A stretch of 64,000 bases of DNA from Pseudoxanthomonas wuyuanensis. GTDB taxonomy: Bacteria; Pseudomonadota; Gammaproteobacteria; Xanthomonadales; Xanthomonadaceae. The stretch lies in NCBI RefSeq assembly GCF_900215535.1, contig NZ_OCND01000004.1, forward strand, positions 186,001-250,000. The letters are read 5' to 3'. A program made the position numbers and the translations under genes. Below the pieces are notes generated by a model that was given only the letters and a program-made list of their open reading frames with translations, was not told where the DNA came from and ran no database searches. Shown piece by piece: positions 29,497 through 38,985 of the stretch (positions are counted from its first letter, which is position 1; each line of letters begins with the position of its first letter).

Positions 29497-32115
29497 TCAG
29501 GCGGCCTTGGCGGCATCCAGGAAATCCTGCGCGAAGCGCTGCAGCACGCCGCCAGCCTCGTAGATCGAGACGTCCTCGTCCGAATCCAGCCGGCAGATCA
29601 CCGGCGCCTGCGCAGTCGTGCCGTCCTTGCGGCGGATGACCAGGGTCAGTTCGGCGCGCGGCGTACGTTCGCCAATCACGTCAAAGGTTTCGCTGCCGTC
29701 GATGCCCAGCGTCTTGCGGGTGGTGCCGGGCAGGAATTCCAGCGGCAGTACGCCCATGCCGATCAGGTTGGTGCGATGGATACGCTCGAAGCCCTCGGCG
29801 ACGATCGCTTCCACGCCCGCCAGGCGCACGCCCTTGGCCGCCCAGTCGCGCGAGGACCCCTGGCCGTAGTCGGCGCCGGCGACGATGATCAGCGGCTGCT
29901 TGCGCGCCATATAGGTTTCGATCGCCTCCCACATGCGCATGACCTTGCCTTCCGGCTCCACCCGCGCCAGCGAACCCTGCTTCACGCTGCCGTCCTGGTT
30001 GCGCACCATCTCGTTGAACAGCTTGGGATTGGCGAACGTGGCGCGCTGCGCGGTCAGGTGATCGCCGCGATGGGTGGCGTAGGAATTGAAGTCTTCTTCC
30101 GGCAGGCCCATCCTGGCCAGGTATTGGCCTGCGGCGCTGTCCAGCAGAATCGCATTGGACGGCGACAGGTGATCGGTGGTGATGTTGTCCGGCAGTACCG
30201 CCAGCGGACGCATGCCGCGCAGCGCGCGTTCGCCGGCCAGCGCGCCTTCCCAGTACGGCGGGCGGCGGATGTAGGTGCTCTGCGGCCGCCAGGCGTACAG
30301 CGGTTCCACCTTGCCACCGTGCTCCACGCGCACATTGAACATCGGCTCGTAGACCTTGCGGAACTGCTCGGGCTTGACGCTCTGCCTGACGATGGCATCG
30401 ATCTCTTCGTCGGCGGGCCAGATATCCTTCAGCGTGATGGCGTTGCCCTGCCCGTCGTAACCCAGCGCATCCTTTTCGATGTCGAAGCGCACCGTGCCGG
30501 CGATGGCGTAGGCGATCACCAGCGGAGGCGAGGCCAGGAAGGCCTGCTTGGCGTAGGGATGGATGCGGCCGTCGAAGTTGCGGTTGCCCGACAGCACGGC
30601 AGTGGCATACAGATCGCGCTCGATGATTTCCTGCTGGATCTGCGGGTCCAGCGCGCCGCTCATGCCATTGCAGGTGGTGCAGGCGAAACCGACGATGCCA
30701 AAGCCCAACCGCTCCAGCTCCGGCAGCAGGCCGGCATCCTCCAGGTACAGCTGCACCGCCTTCGAACCGGGCGCCAGCGAGGTCTTCACCCATGGCTTGC
30801 GCACCAGACCCCTGGCGTTGGCATTGCGCGCCAGCAGGGCGGCGGCGATGACGTTGCGCGGGTTGCTGGTGTTGGTGCAACTGGTGATGGCGGCGATGAT
30901 CACCGCGCCATCCGGCATCAGGCCCTGCGCTTCCTCGCCCCTGCCCGCCTCCAGCTTCGCTTCGTCGGCGATGCCGCGTTCGGCCAGCGCGCTGGTCGGC
31001 AGCCGCTTGTGCGGATTCGACGGCCCGGCCATGTTGCGCACGACCGTGGACAGATCGAACTGCAGCGTGCGCTCGTACTGCGCGGTCTTAAGCGCATCGG
31101 CCCACAGGCCGGCGGTCCTGGCATAGGTCTCCACCAGTGCCACCTGCTCGTCGCTGCGGCCGGTCAGGCGCAGGTAGTCCAGCGTGTTGCCGTCGATGAA
31201 GAACATCGCTGCGGTGGCGCCGTACTCGGGCGCCATGTTGGAGATCGTGGCGCGGTCGCCGATGGTCAGCGCCGCGGCGCCTTCGCCGCGGAATTCCAGC
31301 CAGGCGCCGACGACCTTCTGCGCACGCAGGAACTCGGTCAGCGCCAGCACCACGTCGGTGGCGGTGATGCCCGGCTGCGGCCGTCCGGAAAGTTCGACGC
31401 CGATGATGTCCGGCAAGCGCATCCACGACGCGCGGCCCAGCATGACGTTCTCCGCCTCCAGCCCGCCCACGCCAATGGCGATCACGCCCAGCGCATCGAC
31501 ATGCGGCGTGTGGCTGTCGGTGCCGACGCAGGTGTCGGGAAACGCGACGCCTTCCTGCACGTAGATCACCGGCGACATCTTCTCCAGGTTGATCTGGTGC
31601 ATGATGCCGTTGCCGGGCGGGATGACATCCACGTTCTGGAAGGCGCGCCGGGTCCACTCGATGAAGTGGAAGCGGTCCTCGTTGCGGCGGTCCTCGATGG
31701 CACGGTTCCTGGCGAAGGCCTCCGGGTCGTAACCGCCGCATTCCACCGCCAGCGAGTGGTCGACGATCAACTGCACCGGCACCACCGGATTGACCTTGGC
31801 CGGATCCCCGCCCTGCTCCGCAATCGCATCGCGCAGCCCGGCCAGATCCACCAGCGCCGTCTGCCCCAGGATGTCATGGCAGACCACGCGCGCCGGGAAC
31901 CAGGGAAAGTCCAGATCGCGCCTGCGCTCGATCAGCTGCTTCAGCGACTCGGTCAATGCCGCCGGGTCGCAACGGCGCACCAGGTTTTCGGCCAGCACGC
32001 GCGAGCTGTAAGGCAGGGAGGCATAGGCGCCGGGCTGGATGGCATCGACCGCAGCCTCCGCGTCGAAATAGTCCAGCGAGGTGCCCGGCAGGGGTTTGCG
32101 ATATGAGCGGTTCAT
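29497..32115 (-). CDS. acnD: 2-methylcitrate dehydratase (Fe/S-dependent), AcnD
   Basis: Aconitase-family iron-sulfur enzyme that dehydrates 2-methylcitrate, giving the trans isomer that PrpF corrects. 872 residues. [4Fe-4S] ligands: Cys in ITSCTNTSNPRN and the pair in CTTCNGMSG. Swivel domain carries GADYGQGSSRDWAAKG. The N-terminus YRKPLPGTSLDYFDAEAAVD is the AcnD form rather than AcnA. A long antisense reading frame covers the whole gene and is a compositional shadow. Confidence 0.95.
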   Translation of the reverse strand: MNRSYRKPLPGTSLDYFDAEAAVDAIQPGAYASLPYSSRVLAENLVRRCDPAALTESLKQLIERRRDLDFPWFPARVVCHDILGQTALVDLAGLRDAIAEQGGDPAKVNPVVPVQLIVDHSLAVECGGYDPEAFARNRAIEDRRNEDRFHFIEWTRRAFQNVDVIPPGNGIMHQINLEKMSPVIYVQEGVAFPDTCVGTDSHTPHVDALGVIAIGVGGLEAENVMLGRASWMRLPDIIGVELSGRPQPGITATDVVLALTEFLRAQKVVGAWLEFRGEGAAALTIGDRATISNMAPEYGATAAMFFIDGNTLDYLRLTGRSDEQVALVETYARTAGLWADALKTAQYERTLQFDLSTVVRNMAGPSNPHKRLPTSALAERGIADEAKLEAGRGEEAQGLMPDGAVIIAAITSCTNTSNPRNVIAAALLARNANARGLVRKPWVKTSLAPGSKAVQLYLEDAGLLPELERLGFGIVGFACTTCNGMSGALDPQIQQEIIERDLYATAVLSGNRNFDGRIHPYAKQAFLASPPLVIAYAIAGTVRFDIEKDALGYDGQGNAITLKDIWPADEEIDAIVRQSVKPEQFRKVYEPMFNVRVEHGGKVEPLYAWRPQSTYIRRPPYWEGALAGERALRGMRPLAVLPDNITTDHLSPSNAILLDSAAGQYLARMGLPEEDFNSYATHRGDHLTAQRATFANPKLFNEMVRNQDGSVKQGSLARVEPEGKVMRMWEAIETYMARKQPLIIVAGADYGQGSSRDWAAKGVRLAGVEAIVAEGFERIHRTNLIGMGVLPLEFLPGTTRKTLGIDGSETFDVIGERTPRAELTLVIRRKDGTTAQAPVICRLDSDEDVSIYEAGGVLQRFAQDFLDAAKAA

Positions 32116-32226
32116 GGCTTGGCTACGTGGCAGGTGCGAGCGTGGCTTGGCGGGTGGCGGCGGGCCCGCCGCTGTTGCCCGAAGGGATGGATGGGGGCCG
32201 CATGGCCCCGCACCCGGGAGCGGCTT

Positions 32227-33381
32227 TCAGCCGCGCTGTTCGATCGGCACGAAGGCCAGGTCTTCCGGCCCGGTGTAGTTGGCGCTGGGGCGGATGATCT
32301 TGCCGTCGATGCGCTGCTCGATGACGTGCGCGCTCCAGCCGCTGGTGCGGGCGATCACGAACAGCGGCGTGAACATCGCCGTCGGCACGCCCATCATGTG
32401 GTAGCTGACCGCGCTGAACCAGTCCAGGTTGGGGAACATCTTCTTGATGTCCCACATCACCGATTCCAGCCGTTCGGCGATGGCGTACATCCTGGTGTTC
32501 TGCTGCTCCTCGGACAGGTCCCTGGCCACCTGCTTGATCACCTGGTTGCGCGGGTCGCCAACCGTATAGACCGGATGGCCGAAACCGATGACCACCTCCT
32601 TGCGTTCCACCCGCGCCTTGATGTCGGCCTCGGCCTCGTCCGGCGTTTCGTAGCGCTTCTGCACTTCGAACGCGACCTCGTTGGCGCCGCCATGCTTGGG
32701 GCCGCGCAACGCGCCGATGGCGCCGGCGATGCACGAATGCATGTCGCTGCCGGTGCCGGCGATCACGCGCGCGGTGAAGGTCGATGCATTGAACTCATGT
32801 TCGGCATAGAGAATCAGCGAGGTGTGCATGGCGCGCACCCACGAATCGCGCGGCTTCTCGCCGTGCAGCAGATGCAGGAAGTGGCCGCCGATGGAATCGT
32901 CATCGGTTTCCACATCGATGCGCTTGCCGTTGTGGCTGAAGTGGTACCAGTACAGCAGCATCGAGCCCAGCGAGGCCATCAGCTTGTCGGCGATATCGCG
33001 CGCGCCGGGATGGTTGTGGTCGTCCTTCTCCGGCGATACGCAGCCCAGCATCGACACCCCGGTGCGCATTACGTCCATCGGGTGCGCTGACGGCGGCAAC
33101 TGTTCCAGCGCGGCCTTCACCGCGGCCGGCACGCCGCGCAGCGCCTTCAGCTTGGCCTTGTAGCCGGCCAGTTCGGCGCGGCTGGGCAGCTTGCCGTGCA
33201 CCAGCAGGTAGGCGATCTCCTCGAACTCGCTGCTGGTGGCCAGGTCCAGGATGTCGTAGCCGCGGTAGTGCAGGTCGTTGCCGGTGCGGCCCACGGTGCA
33301 CAGCGCGGTATTGCCGGCGGCGGTGCCGGACAGGGCGACGGATTTTTTGGGTTTGAAAGCGGGTGCGGACGGTTCTGTCAT
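32227..33381 (-). CDS. prpC: 2-methylcitrate synthase PrpC
   Basis: Condenses propionyl-CoA with oxaloacetate to 2-methylcitrate. 384 residues from the ATG reading [19 protein letters not shown]. Catalytic residues of the citrate synthase family are present: His in [11 protein letters not shown], His in [13 protein letters not shown] and Asp in [15 protein letters not shown]. The short N-terminus and [17 protein letters not shown] are typical of PrpC versus GltA. It lies 131 bases after prpB, likely in the same transcript. Confidence 0.95.
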   Translation of the reverse strand: MTEPSAPAFKPKKSVALSGTAAGNTALCTVGRTGNDLHYRGYDILDLATSSEFEEIAYLLVHGKLPSRAELAGYKAKLKALRGVPAAVKAALEQLPPSAHPMDVMRTGVSMLGCVSPEKDDHNHPGARDIADKLMASLGSMLLYWYHFSHNGKRIDVETDDDSIGGHFLHLLHGEKPRDSWVRAMHTSLILYAEHEFNASTFTARVIAGTGSDMHSCIAGAIGALRGPKHGGANEVAFEVQKRYETPDEAEADIKARVERKEVVIGFGHPVYTVGDPRNQVIKQVARDLSEEQQNTRMYAIAERLESVMWDIKKMFPNLDWFSAVSYHMMGVPTAMFTPLFVIARTSGWSAHVIEQRIDGKIIRPSANYTGPEDLAFVPIEQRG

Positions 33382-33512
33382 CTCTGGTCTCCCATCAAAA
33401 GCGTTTTCGACACGGATAAGCACGGACAGGGACACCGGAAAGAACGCTTCGAGCGATTGTCTCGAACGACCGTCCCGGGCGATCGCTCTATCCGCGTCGG
33501 TGCCTGTCTAGA

Positions 33513-34415
33513 TCATTTCTTCGCTGCGAACAGCGCGTCGAGCTTCCGCTCGAAGTCGTGATAGCCGATGCGCTCGTACAGCTCCTCGCGCGTCTGCATG
33601 CTGTCGACCACATTCTGCTGATGGCCGTCGCGGCGGATGGCGGCGTAGACGGCTTCGGCCGCCTTGTTCATGGCGCGGAATGCCGACAGCGGGTAAAGCT
33701 GTATCGCCACACCGACCGAAGCCAGTTCCTCGCGGGTGAACAGCGGCGTCTTGCCGAACTCGGTGATGTTGGCCAGCACTGGCACTTTCACCGCATCGAC
33801 GAACCGCCGGTAGGTGGGCAGGTCGTAGGCGGCCTCGGCAAAGATGCCGTCGGCTCCGGCTTCGACGCAGGCGATGGCGCGCTCGATGGCCGCGTCCACG
33901 CCTTCCACCTGGATGGCATCGGTACGCGCTATCAGGAAGAACGCCGGATCGGTTTTCGCATCGGCAGCCGCTTTCACCCGGTCCACCATCTCATCGGCCG
34001 GCACGATTTCCTTGCCCGGGCGGTGGCCGCAGCGCTTGGCGCCCACCTGGTCCTCGATATGGCAGGCGGCAGCGCCGGCCTTGATCAGCGACTTGACCGT
34101 GCGCTCGATGTTGAACGCACTGGGCCCGAAGCCGGTGTCGATGTCGACCAGCAGCGGCAGATCGCAGACATCGGTGATGCGGCGCACGTCGATCAGAACG
34201 TCTTCCAGCGTATTGATGCCCAGGTCCGGCAGGCCCAGCGATCCGGCGGCCACGCCGCCGCCGGACAGGTAGATCGCGCGGTAACCGGCGCGTTTGGCCA
34301 GCAGCGCGTGATTGGCGTTGATCGCGCCGATCACCTGCAGCGGCGATTCGGCAGCGAGCGCGGCGCGGAACTTCGCTCCCGGGGAAGCGGCGACGCCAGC
34401 GGATGCGTTATTCAT
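33513..34415 (-). CDS. prpB: 2-methylisocitrate lyase PrpB
   Basis: Splits 2-methylisocitrate into pyruvate and succinate. 300 residues. Signature catalytic loop [12 protein letters not shown] (K-R-C-G-H) and metal-binding [13 protein letters not shown] are present. Shine-Dalgarno AGGAG precedes the ATG ([12 protein letters not shown]); the open frame further up was rejected. First gene of the prp operon, starting 112 bases from the palindromic site shared with the divergent HTH-citrate synthase gene. Confidence 0.95.
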   Translation of the reverse strand: MNNASAGVAASPGAKFRAALAAESPLQVIGAINANHALLAKRAGYRAIYLSGGGVAAGSLGLPDLGINTLEDVLIDVRRITDVCDLPLLVDIDTGFGPSAFNIERTVKSLIKAGAAACHIEDQVGAKRCGHRPGKEIVPADEMVDRVKAAADAKTDPAFFLIARTDAIQVEGVDAAIERAIACVEAGADGIFAEAAYDLPTYRRFVDAVKVPVLANITEFGKTPLFTREELASVGVAIQLYPLSAFRAMNKAAEAVYAAIRRDGHQQNVVDSMQTREELYERIGYHDFERKLDALFAAKK

Positions 34416-34527
34416 GCAACAGGACTCCTCTTGAGCGGCGTGTGCGCCCCGGCCTGACCCGCCGGGGCAGTAGAGGTGCGCGAATGGTACGCCCCTCGGC
34501 GGGCGCCAATCTGGCAGCATCCCATCC

Positions 34528-34551
34528 ATTGATCAATCTTGATCCAATCAA
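34528..34551. promoter_or_regulatory. Palindromic operator candidate between prpB and the HTH-citrate synthase gene
   Basis: Two adjacent AT-rich inverted repeats, ATTGATCAAT (34528-34537, perfect) and TTGAT-CCA-ATCAA (34539-34551, perfect arms), are followed by a further TCAAT. This cluster of TTGAT/ATCAA half-sites in GC-rich DNA, 15 bases before the regulator-like gene and over 100 before prpB, looks like a binding site for the divergent HTH protein. Not experimentally known to me. Confidence 0.55.
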
Positions 34552-34565
34552 TCAATATATCCGGC

Positions 34566-35783
34566 ATGGACACCGACCTGCTTTCCGCCCGCGAGACCTG
34601 CCGGCTGCTCGGCATCAGCCAGGCCACGCTGTACGCCTATGTCAGCCGTGGCCTGCTGGAATCGCGGCCCGGCCCCGATCACCGTAGCCGGCTGTACCCG
34701 CGGCAGGACGTGGAACGGCTGGCACAGCGCAAACGCGCCGGCCGCGGCGCGGCACGCGGCGCAGCCCAAAGCCTGGACCGCGGATTGCCGGTGCTGGAGA
34801 CGCAGATCTCGCTGATCCGGCCGGATGGGCCCTATTACCGCGGCCGCTCCGCGGTGGAAGCGGTGCGGACCGGCGCCACGCTGGAAGACATTGCCCGGCT
34901 GCTGTGGGACTGCGGCGAGCACGATCCCTTCGCCGTCGAGGTCGATGGCAACTGGCCGGCCACGGTCGCCACGATAGCCGGCAACGAACGCCTACCGCCG
35001 CTGGCCCGTGCCATGGCCGCCATCCCGCTGCTGGCGCTGGATGTGCAGCACTCGTTCAACTCGGCCCCACGCGTACGCCATGAAATCGCCGCCGCGCTGC
35101 TGCGCCACAACGCCGCCCTGCTGGTCGCGCAGCCGCCGTTCGCCGGCCCGGTGCATCGGCTGCTGGCGCAATGCTGGAAGCCGGACGACGAAGGTTTCGC
35201 CGAACTGGTGCGCGCCGCGCTGGTCGTCTGCGCCGATCACGAATTGAACGTGTCGGCGTTCGCGGCGCGCGTGGTGGCCTCCACCGGCGCGCACCTGCAC
35301 GCCACCGTGTGCAGCGGCCTGGCTGCATTGTCCGGCCCGCGCCATGGCGGCGCGACCGCGCGCGCCTATGCTCTGATTGCCGATGCGCGCGAGGCCGGCT
35401 CGGCACGCGACTTCATCGCCATGCGCTGGCAGCGCGGCGACGACCTGCCCGGTTTCGGCCACGCGATGTATCCGCATGGCGACCCGCGCGCCGCGGAACT
35501 GCTGCCGCGGCTGCGTGAACTGCATGCGGGATCGCCGATGCTGGAATCGCTGGAAACGATCATTGCCGCCACCGAGGACATCAGCGGCCAGCGGCCCAAT
35601 ATCGATTTCATGCTGGCTGCGATCTGCCACGCCAACGGATTGGCCGCCACGCCGGCGCTGGTCATGTTCGCGGCGGGACGACTGGCCGGCTGGCTGGCGC
35701 ATGCGCTGGAACAGCAGGCGCAGGGCCGGCTGATCCGGCCGCGCGCCCGCTATGCCGGCGTGGCGCCAGCGGAGCCCGCATAA
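34566..35783 (+). CDS. Helix-turn-helix / citrate synthase fusion protein, putative methylcitrate-cycle regulator
   Basis: 405 residues. Residues 4-55 form a MerR/excisionase-type HTH (LLSARETCRLLGISQATLYA, then an R-x-Y-P-R-Q-D-VERL wing), followed by an Arg/Ala/Gly linker and a citrate synthase fold (about 75-395). The synthase catalytic residues are all there: H260 (SGPRHGG), H299 (GFGHAMYP) and D347 (PNIDFML); H225 of ADHELN is also kept. So it may still bind oxaloacetate/acyl-CoA or citrate-like ligands. Divergent from prpB, ends 6 bases before the convergent prpE. Start chosen at ATG 34566; an upstream TTG (34539) lies inside the palindrome. No good Shine-Dalgarno is visible. Families of this architecture exist in databases as citrate synthase family proteins; a regulatory role is inference. 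Confidence 0.85.
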   Translation: MDTDLLSARETCRLLGISQATLYAYVSRGLLESRPGPDHRSRLYPRQDVERLAQRKRAGRGAARGAAQSLDRGLPVLETQISLIRPDGPYYRGRSAVEAVRTGATLEDIARLLWDCGEHDPFAVEVDGNWPATVATIAGNERLPPLARAMAAIPLLALDVQHSFNSAPRVRHEIAAALLRHNAALLVAQPPFAGPVHRLLAQCWKPDDEGFAELVRAALVVCADHELNVSAFAARVVASTGAHLHATVCSGLAALSGPRHGGATARAYALIADAREAGSARDFIAMRWQRGDDLPGFGHAMYPHGDPRAAELLPRLRELHAGSPMLESLETIIAATEDISGQRPNIDFMLAAICHANGLAATPALVMFAAGRLAGWLAHALEQQAQGRLIRPRARYAGVAPAEPA

Positions 35784-35789
35784 CGCGCG

Positions 35790-37691
35790 TCAGCTGCCGA
35801 CTTCGGGCCCGCGCAGCAGCGCCTTTTTCACTTCTTCCAGCGAGTTGGGGTCATCCAGCGTCGACAGGTCGCCCGGATCGGTGCCCTGCGCCAGCGCCTG
35901 CAGCGAACGGCGCAACAGCTTGCCCGAGCGCGTCTTCGGCAGCGCATTGACGATGTACACCCGCGCCGGCCGCGCCACCGCGCCCAGGCTCTGCTCCACC
36001 ACCTGGCGCATGCCGTTGGCAGCGGCGACCCGCTCGTGCGGTTCGTCGGTGTTCTGGCGCAAGGTGGCGAACACCACCGGCACCTGGCCCTTCAGTTCGT
36101 CGTACACGCCGATCACGGCGGCTTCGGCCACGCCGCCATAACCGGACACCGACTCCTCGATTTCGCGCGTGCCCAGGCGGTGGCCGGCGACATTGATGAC
36201 ATCGTCGGTACGCCCCAGGATGAAGGTGTAGCCGTCTTCGTCGCGGATCGCCCAGTCCAGCGAACTGTACAGCAGTTCCTTGAAATGGCTGAAGTAGCTG
36301 CTGATGAAGCGTTCGTCGTCGTTCCAGATGGTGGTCATGCAACCCGGCGGCAGCGGCGGCTGGATCACCAATACGCCCTTGGTATTGGCGGGGACTTCTT
36401 CGCCGGTGGCCTCGTCGATGATCTTCATCCGGTAGCCGAGGTTGGGGAATCCCGGCGAACCGAACTTCACCGGCTTCATGTCCAGCCCCGGCAGCAGCGA
36501 GAGCGCCGGCCAGCCGGTTTCGGTCTGCCAGTAGTTGTCGATGATGGGCTTGCCCAGGGCGTCGTGGATCCAGTTGGCGGTCGGCTCGTCCAGCGGTTCG
36601 CCAGCCAGGAACAGGTACTGCAGCTTCGACAGATCGTGATTGCGGATGAAGCCGACATCGTGTTTCTTCAGCACACGGATGGCCGTTGGCGAGGAGAACA
36701 TCGTGCGCACGCCGTACTTCTCGCACAGCGACCACCAGATGCCGGCATCGGGATTGATCGGCAGGCCTTCGTACAGCAGCGACGTGCAGCCGCCGATCAG
36801 CGGTCCGTAGACGTTGTACGAATGGCCTACCGCCCAGCCGACGTCCGAGGTGGAAAACATCGCCTGTCCAGGCGCGCAATCGAAGATCGTGCGCATGGAC
36901 AGCGCCAGCGCCACCGCATAGCCGCCGACATCGCGCTGCACGCCCTTGGGCTTGCCGGTGGTGCCGGAGGTGTACAGCAGGTAGCTGGGCTCGTTGGATT
37001 CCAGCCATTCCACCGCGACTTCCGCATCGCCCACTTCGGCGCGCAACGCGGCATAGTCCTCGTCGCGTCCCGGCACCTTGGGTTGGGCTGCGTCGAGACC
37101 GCGCGAAACGATCAACACCTTCGGCGGCGGCGATACCGATTCCGCGCAGGCCTGATCGACCAGCGGCTTGTACGCGATCACTTTGCCGCCGCGCATGCCG
37201 GCATCGGCGGCGATCAGCAGCTTCGGCTGCGCATCGTCGATGCGCAGCGCCAGGTTGTGCGCGGCGAATCCGCCAAACACCACCGAGTGCACCGCACCGA
37301 TGCGCGCGCAGGCAAGCATCGCGAATACCGCCTCGGCCATGTTGGGCATGTAGATGACCACCCGGTCGCCACGTCCGACGTCGAGCCGCTTCAGGATCGC
37401 AGCGAAAGCATTCACTTCGCGGTACAGCTCGGCATAGCTGATTTCGCGGGTGACACCGGTTTCGGTGGAGATGGCGACCAGCGCCAGCTGATCCGAACGC
37501 GCGGCCAGATGGCGGTCCACCGCGTTGTAGCAGAGGTTGGTTTGCCCGCCGACGAACCAGCGCCGGAACGGCGGGTTGGAATAATCCAGGATCCGCTGCG
37601 GCGGCTTGTGCCAATGGATGGCCTTGGCCTCCTCGCCCCAGAACGCCTCCGGTTGCTCCACCGAACGGCGATAGACGTCTTCGTAAGCCAT
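35790..37691 (-). CDS. prpE: Propionyl-CoA synthetase PrpE
   Basis: Activates propionate to propionyl-CoA with ATP, feeding PrpC. 633 residues. AMP-binding motif LLYTSGTTGKPKGVQRDVGG, adenylate motif DNYWQTETGWP, hinge region LGRTDDVINVAGHRLGTREIE and C-terminal LPKTRSGKLLRR with the lysine that is acetylated in this family. The DVGGYAVAL and FSTSDVGWAVGHSYNVYGPL versions favour PrpE over Acs. Separate from prpB-prpC-acnD-prpF: it has its own upstream region with two hairpins. Confidence 0.93.
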   Translation of the reverse strand: MAYEDVYRRSVEQPEAFWGEEAKAIHWHKPPQRILDYSNPPFRRWFVGGQTNLCYNAVDRHLAARSDQLALVAISTETGVTREISYAELYREVNAFAAILKRLDVGRGDRVVIYMPNMAEAVFAMLACARIGAVHSVVFGGFAAHNLALRIDDAQPKLLIAADAGMRGGKVIAYKPLVDQACAESVSPPPKVLIVSRGLDAAQPKVPGRDEDYAALRAEVGDAEVAVEWLESNEPSYLLYTSGTTGKPKGVQRDVGGYAVALALSMRTIFDCAPGQAMFSTSDVGWAVGHSYNVYGPLIGGCTSLLYEGLPINPDAGIWWSLCEKYGVRTMFSSPTAIRVLKKHDVGFIRNHDLSKLQYLFLAGEPLDEPTANWIHDALGKPIIDNYWQTETGWPALSLLPGLDMKPVKFGSPGFPNLGYRMKIIDEATGEEVPANTKGVLVIQPPLPPGCMTTIWNDDERFISSYFSHFKELLYSSLDWAIRDEDGYTFILGRTDDVINVAGHRLGTREIEESVSGYGGVAEAAVIGVYDELKGQVPVVFATLRQNTDEPHERVAAANGMRQVVEQSLGAVARPARVYIVNALPKTRSGKLLRRSLQALAQGTDPGDLSTLDDPNSLEEVKKALLRGPEVGS

Positions 37692-37710
37692 GGCAACCTC
37701 CCAGGTTCAA

Positions 37711-37779
37711 CCGGTGCCACCAGCATAGCCCTACGCGAGGGCACCGGCCTTCCTACCTTGGTCGCAGGGCGGCTGCGAC
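37711..37779. other. Two hairpins in the prpE / acyltransferase divergent region
   Basis: CCGGTGCC (37711-37718) pairs with GGCACCGG (37740-37747), and GTCGCAG (37761-37767) pairs with CTGCGAC (37773-37779). The first lies in the presumed prpE leader, about 20 bases ahead of its ATG. Role unknown. Confidence 0.35.
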
Positions 37780-37842
37780 CTTACGGATTGCACTCCCTCC
37801 CCAGGTCGGCGCTACACTGCCGCCGCCCCAAGGAGCCTCACT

Positions 37843-38937
37843 GTGACGGATCGCCATTCCATATTCGCCTCGCTGCAAGTGCTACGCGCGGTTGCAGCCC
37901 TGTTGGTCGTGCTGTTTCACCTGCGCATCGTCGAAGCGAAGCTGGGGGCGGAAGCGCTCGTGCTGCCGAGCGCATTGCGGTTCGCCGACGGCGGCGTGGA
38001 TTTGTTCTTCGTCATCTCCGGCTTCGTGATGGCAATCATCACATCGGGGCAGTTCCGTTCGCCGTTCAACGCAGCCCGTTTTCTGGGCCGTCGCCTCTGG
38101 CGCGTCGTGCCGCTGTATTGGTTCTACACCACAGCAGTTCTCGCTCTGATGGCTTTGCTGCCGGCGGCAGTGAATACGTCCTATGCGGATCAGTCGGTCT
38201 GGGCGTCCTACCTGCTGTGGCCCCAACCTCAGTTGCCTCTGCTGACGGTGGGATGGACCCTGATCCACGAGGTCTATTTCTATCTGGTGATCGCCGCTGC
38301 AGTCGCCGTACTTGGCGAGCGGAGCTTTCTATGGTTCCTGCTTGCGTGGGGGCTTCTGGTGGCAGGCGCACAGCCAAGTTGGGAAAGTATCCATGCGCCC
38401 TGGGCGCAGGTCGCATTGAATCCGATGACGCTGGAATTCATTGCGGGCGCGCTGGTGGGGCGCTACTGGCGAAGTATCCCTTGGTTCCTGACCAGACTCT
38501 CCCTGCCCCTGGGTATCATCGGGCTCATCGGCGCGATGATGTTGCTGGATCGGCTGGCCGGTCCAACTGGCTCACTTCCATCGCCCTACCCAATCTTGCG
38601 CACACTCCTGTTCGGTCCTGCCAGCGTGCTGTTGGTGCTTGGTATGGTGGCATGGGAACGCGATCATCCACATGCAATGCCTCGCTTCCTGGTCCTTCTG
38701 GGCGACAGCAGCTATTCGTTGTATCTGTCCCACGTTTTTGCGCTGTCGGCGATAGGCAGGCTGTGGCAGATGCTGGGGCCGACTTACTCGCCTTGGCACC
38801 ACGCGCTGTTCGCCGGTACCGCGGTGGCCGCCAGCATTGCGATAGGCCTAGTGTCCTACTTCATGCTGGAGCGCCCTCTGCTGTATCAGGCCAGGACATG
38901 GTTGCCGCGCTTGGCACCATCCTCGCCGATTGCATGA
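37843..38937 (+). CDS. Acyltransferase 3 family membrane protein
   Basis: 364-residue integral membrane O-acyltransferase of the OafA/WecH/ExoZ group, expected to acetylate a surface polysaccharide or glycolipid. N-terminal LQVLRAVAALLVVLFHLRIV with the catalytic His-containing block, GGVDLFFVISGFVM, and about ten hydrophobic spans. GTG start with Shine-Dalgarno AAGGAG 8 bases before. Codon usage is more relaxed (more A/T in third positions) than its neighbours, and it has its own terminator, so it may be a later insertion between prpE and mdh. Confidence 0.9.
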   Translation: MTDRHSIFASLQVLRAVAALLVVLFHLRIVEAKLGAEALVLPSALRFADGGVDLFFVISGFVMAIITSGQFRSPFNAARFLGRRLWRVVPLYWFYTTAVLALMALLPAAVNTSYADQSVWASYLLWPQPQLPLLTVGWTLIHEVYFYLVIAAAVAVLGERSFLWFLLAWGLLVAGAQPSWESIHAPWAQVALNPMTLEFIAGALVGRYWRSIPWFLTRLSLPLGIIGLIGAMMLLDRLAGPTGSLPSPYPILRTLLFGPASVLLVLGMVAWERDHPHAMPRFLVLLGDSSYSLYLSHVFALSAIGRLWQMLGPTYSPWHHALFAGTAVAASIAIGLVSYFMLERPLLYQARTWLPRLAPSSPIA

Positions 38938-38967
38938 AAAGGGGCGGCCATGGCCGCCCCTTCTTTT
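38937..38967. terminator. Bidirectional terminator between acyltransferase and mdh
   Basis: A perfect 20-base palindrome, GGGGCGGCCATGGCCGCCCC (38941-38960), is flanked by AAAA on the left and TTCTTTT on the right, so it works for both the plus-strand acyltransferase and the minus-strand mdh. Confidence 0.9.
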
Positions 38968-38985
38968 ACAGATTGCGTGATGCGG

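Noticed and set aside
28630-32106. Plus-strand open frame of 1158 codons
   Set aside because: It is antisense to prpF and acnD, which are certain; its His/Gln/Arg-rich composition is the usual shadow in GC-rich DNA.
34539-34565. TTG start giving a nine-residue longer HTH-citrate synthase protein
   Set aside because: The TTG lies inside the palindromic site and the extra residues are not part of the HTH fold; the ATG at 34566 is preferred.
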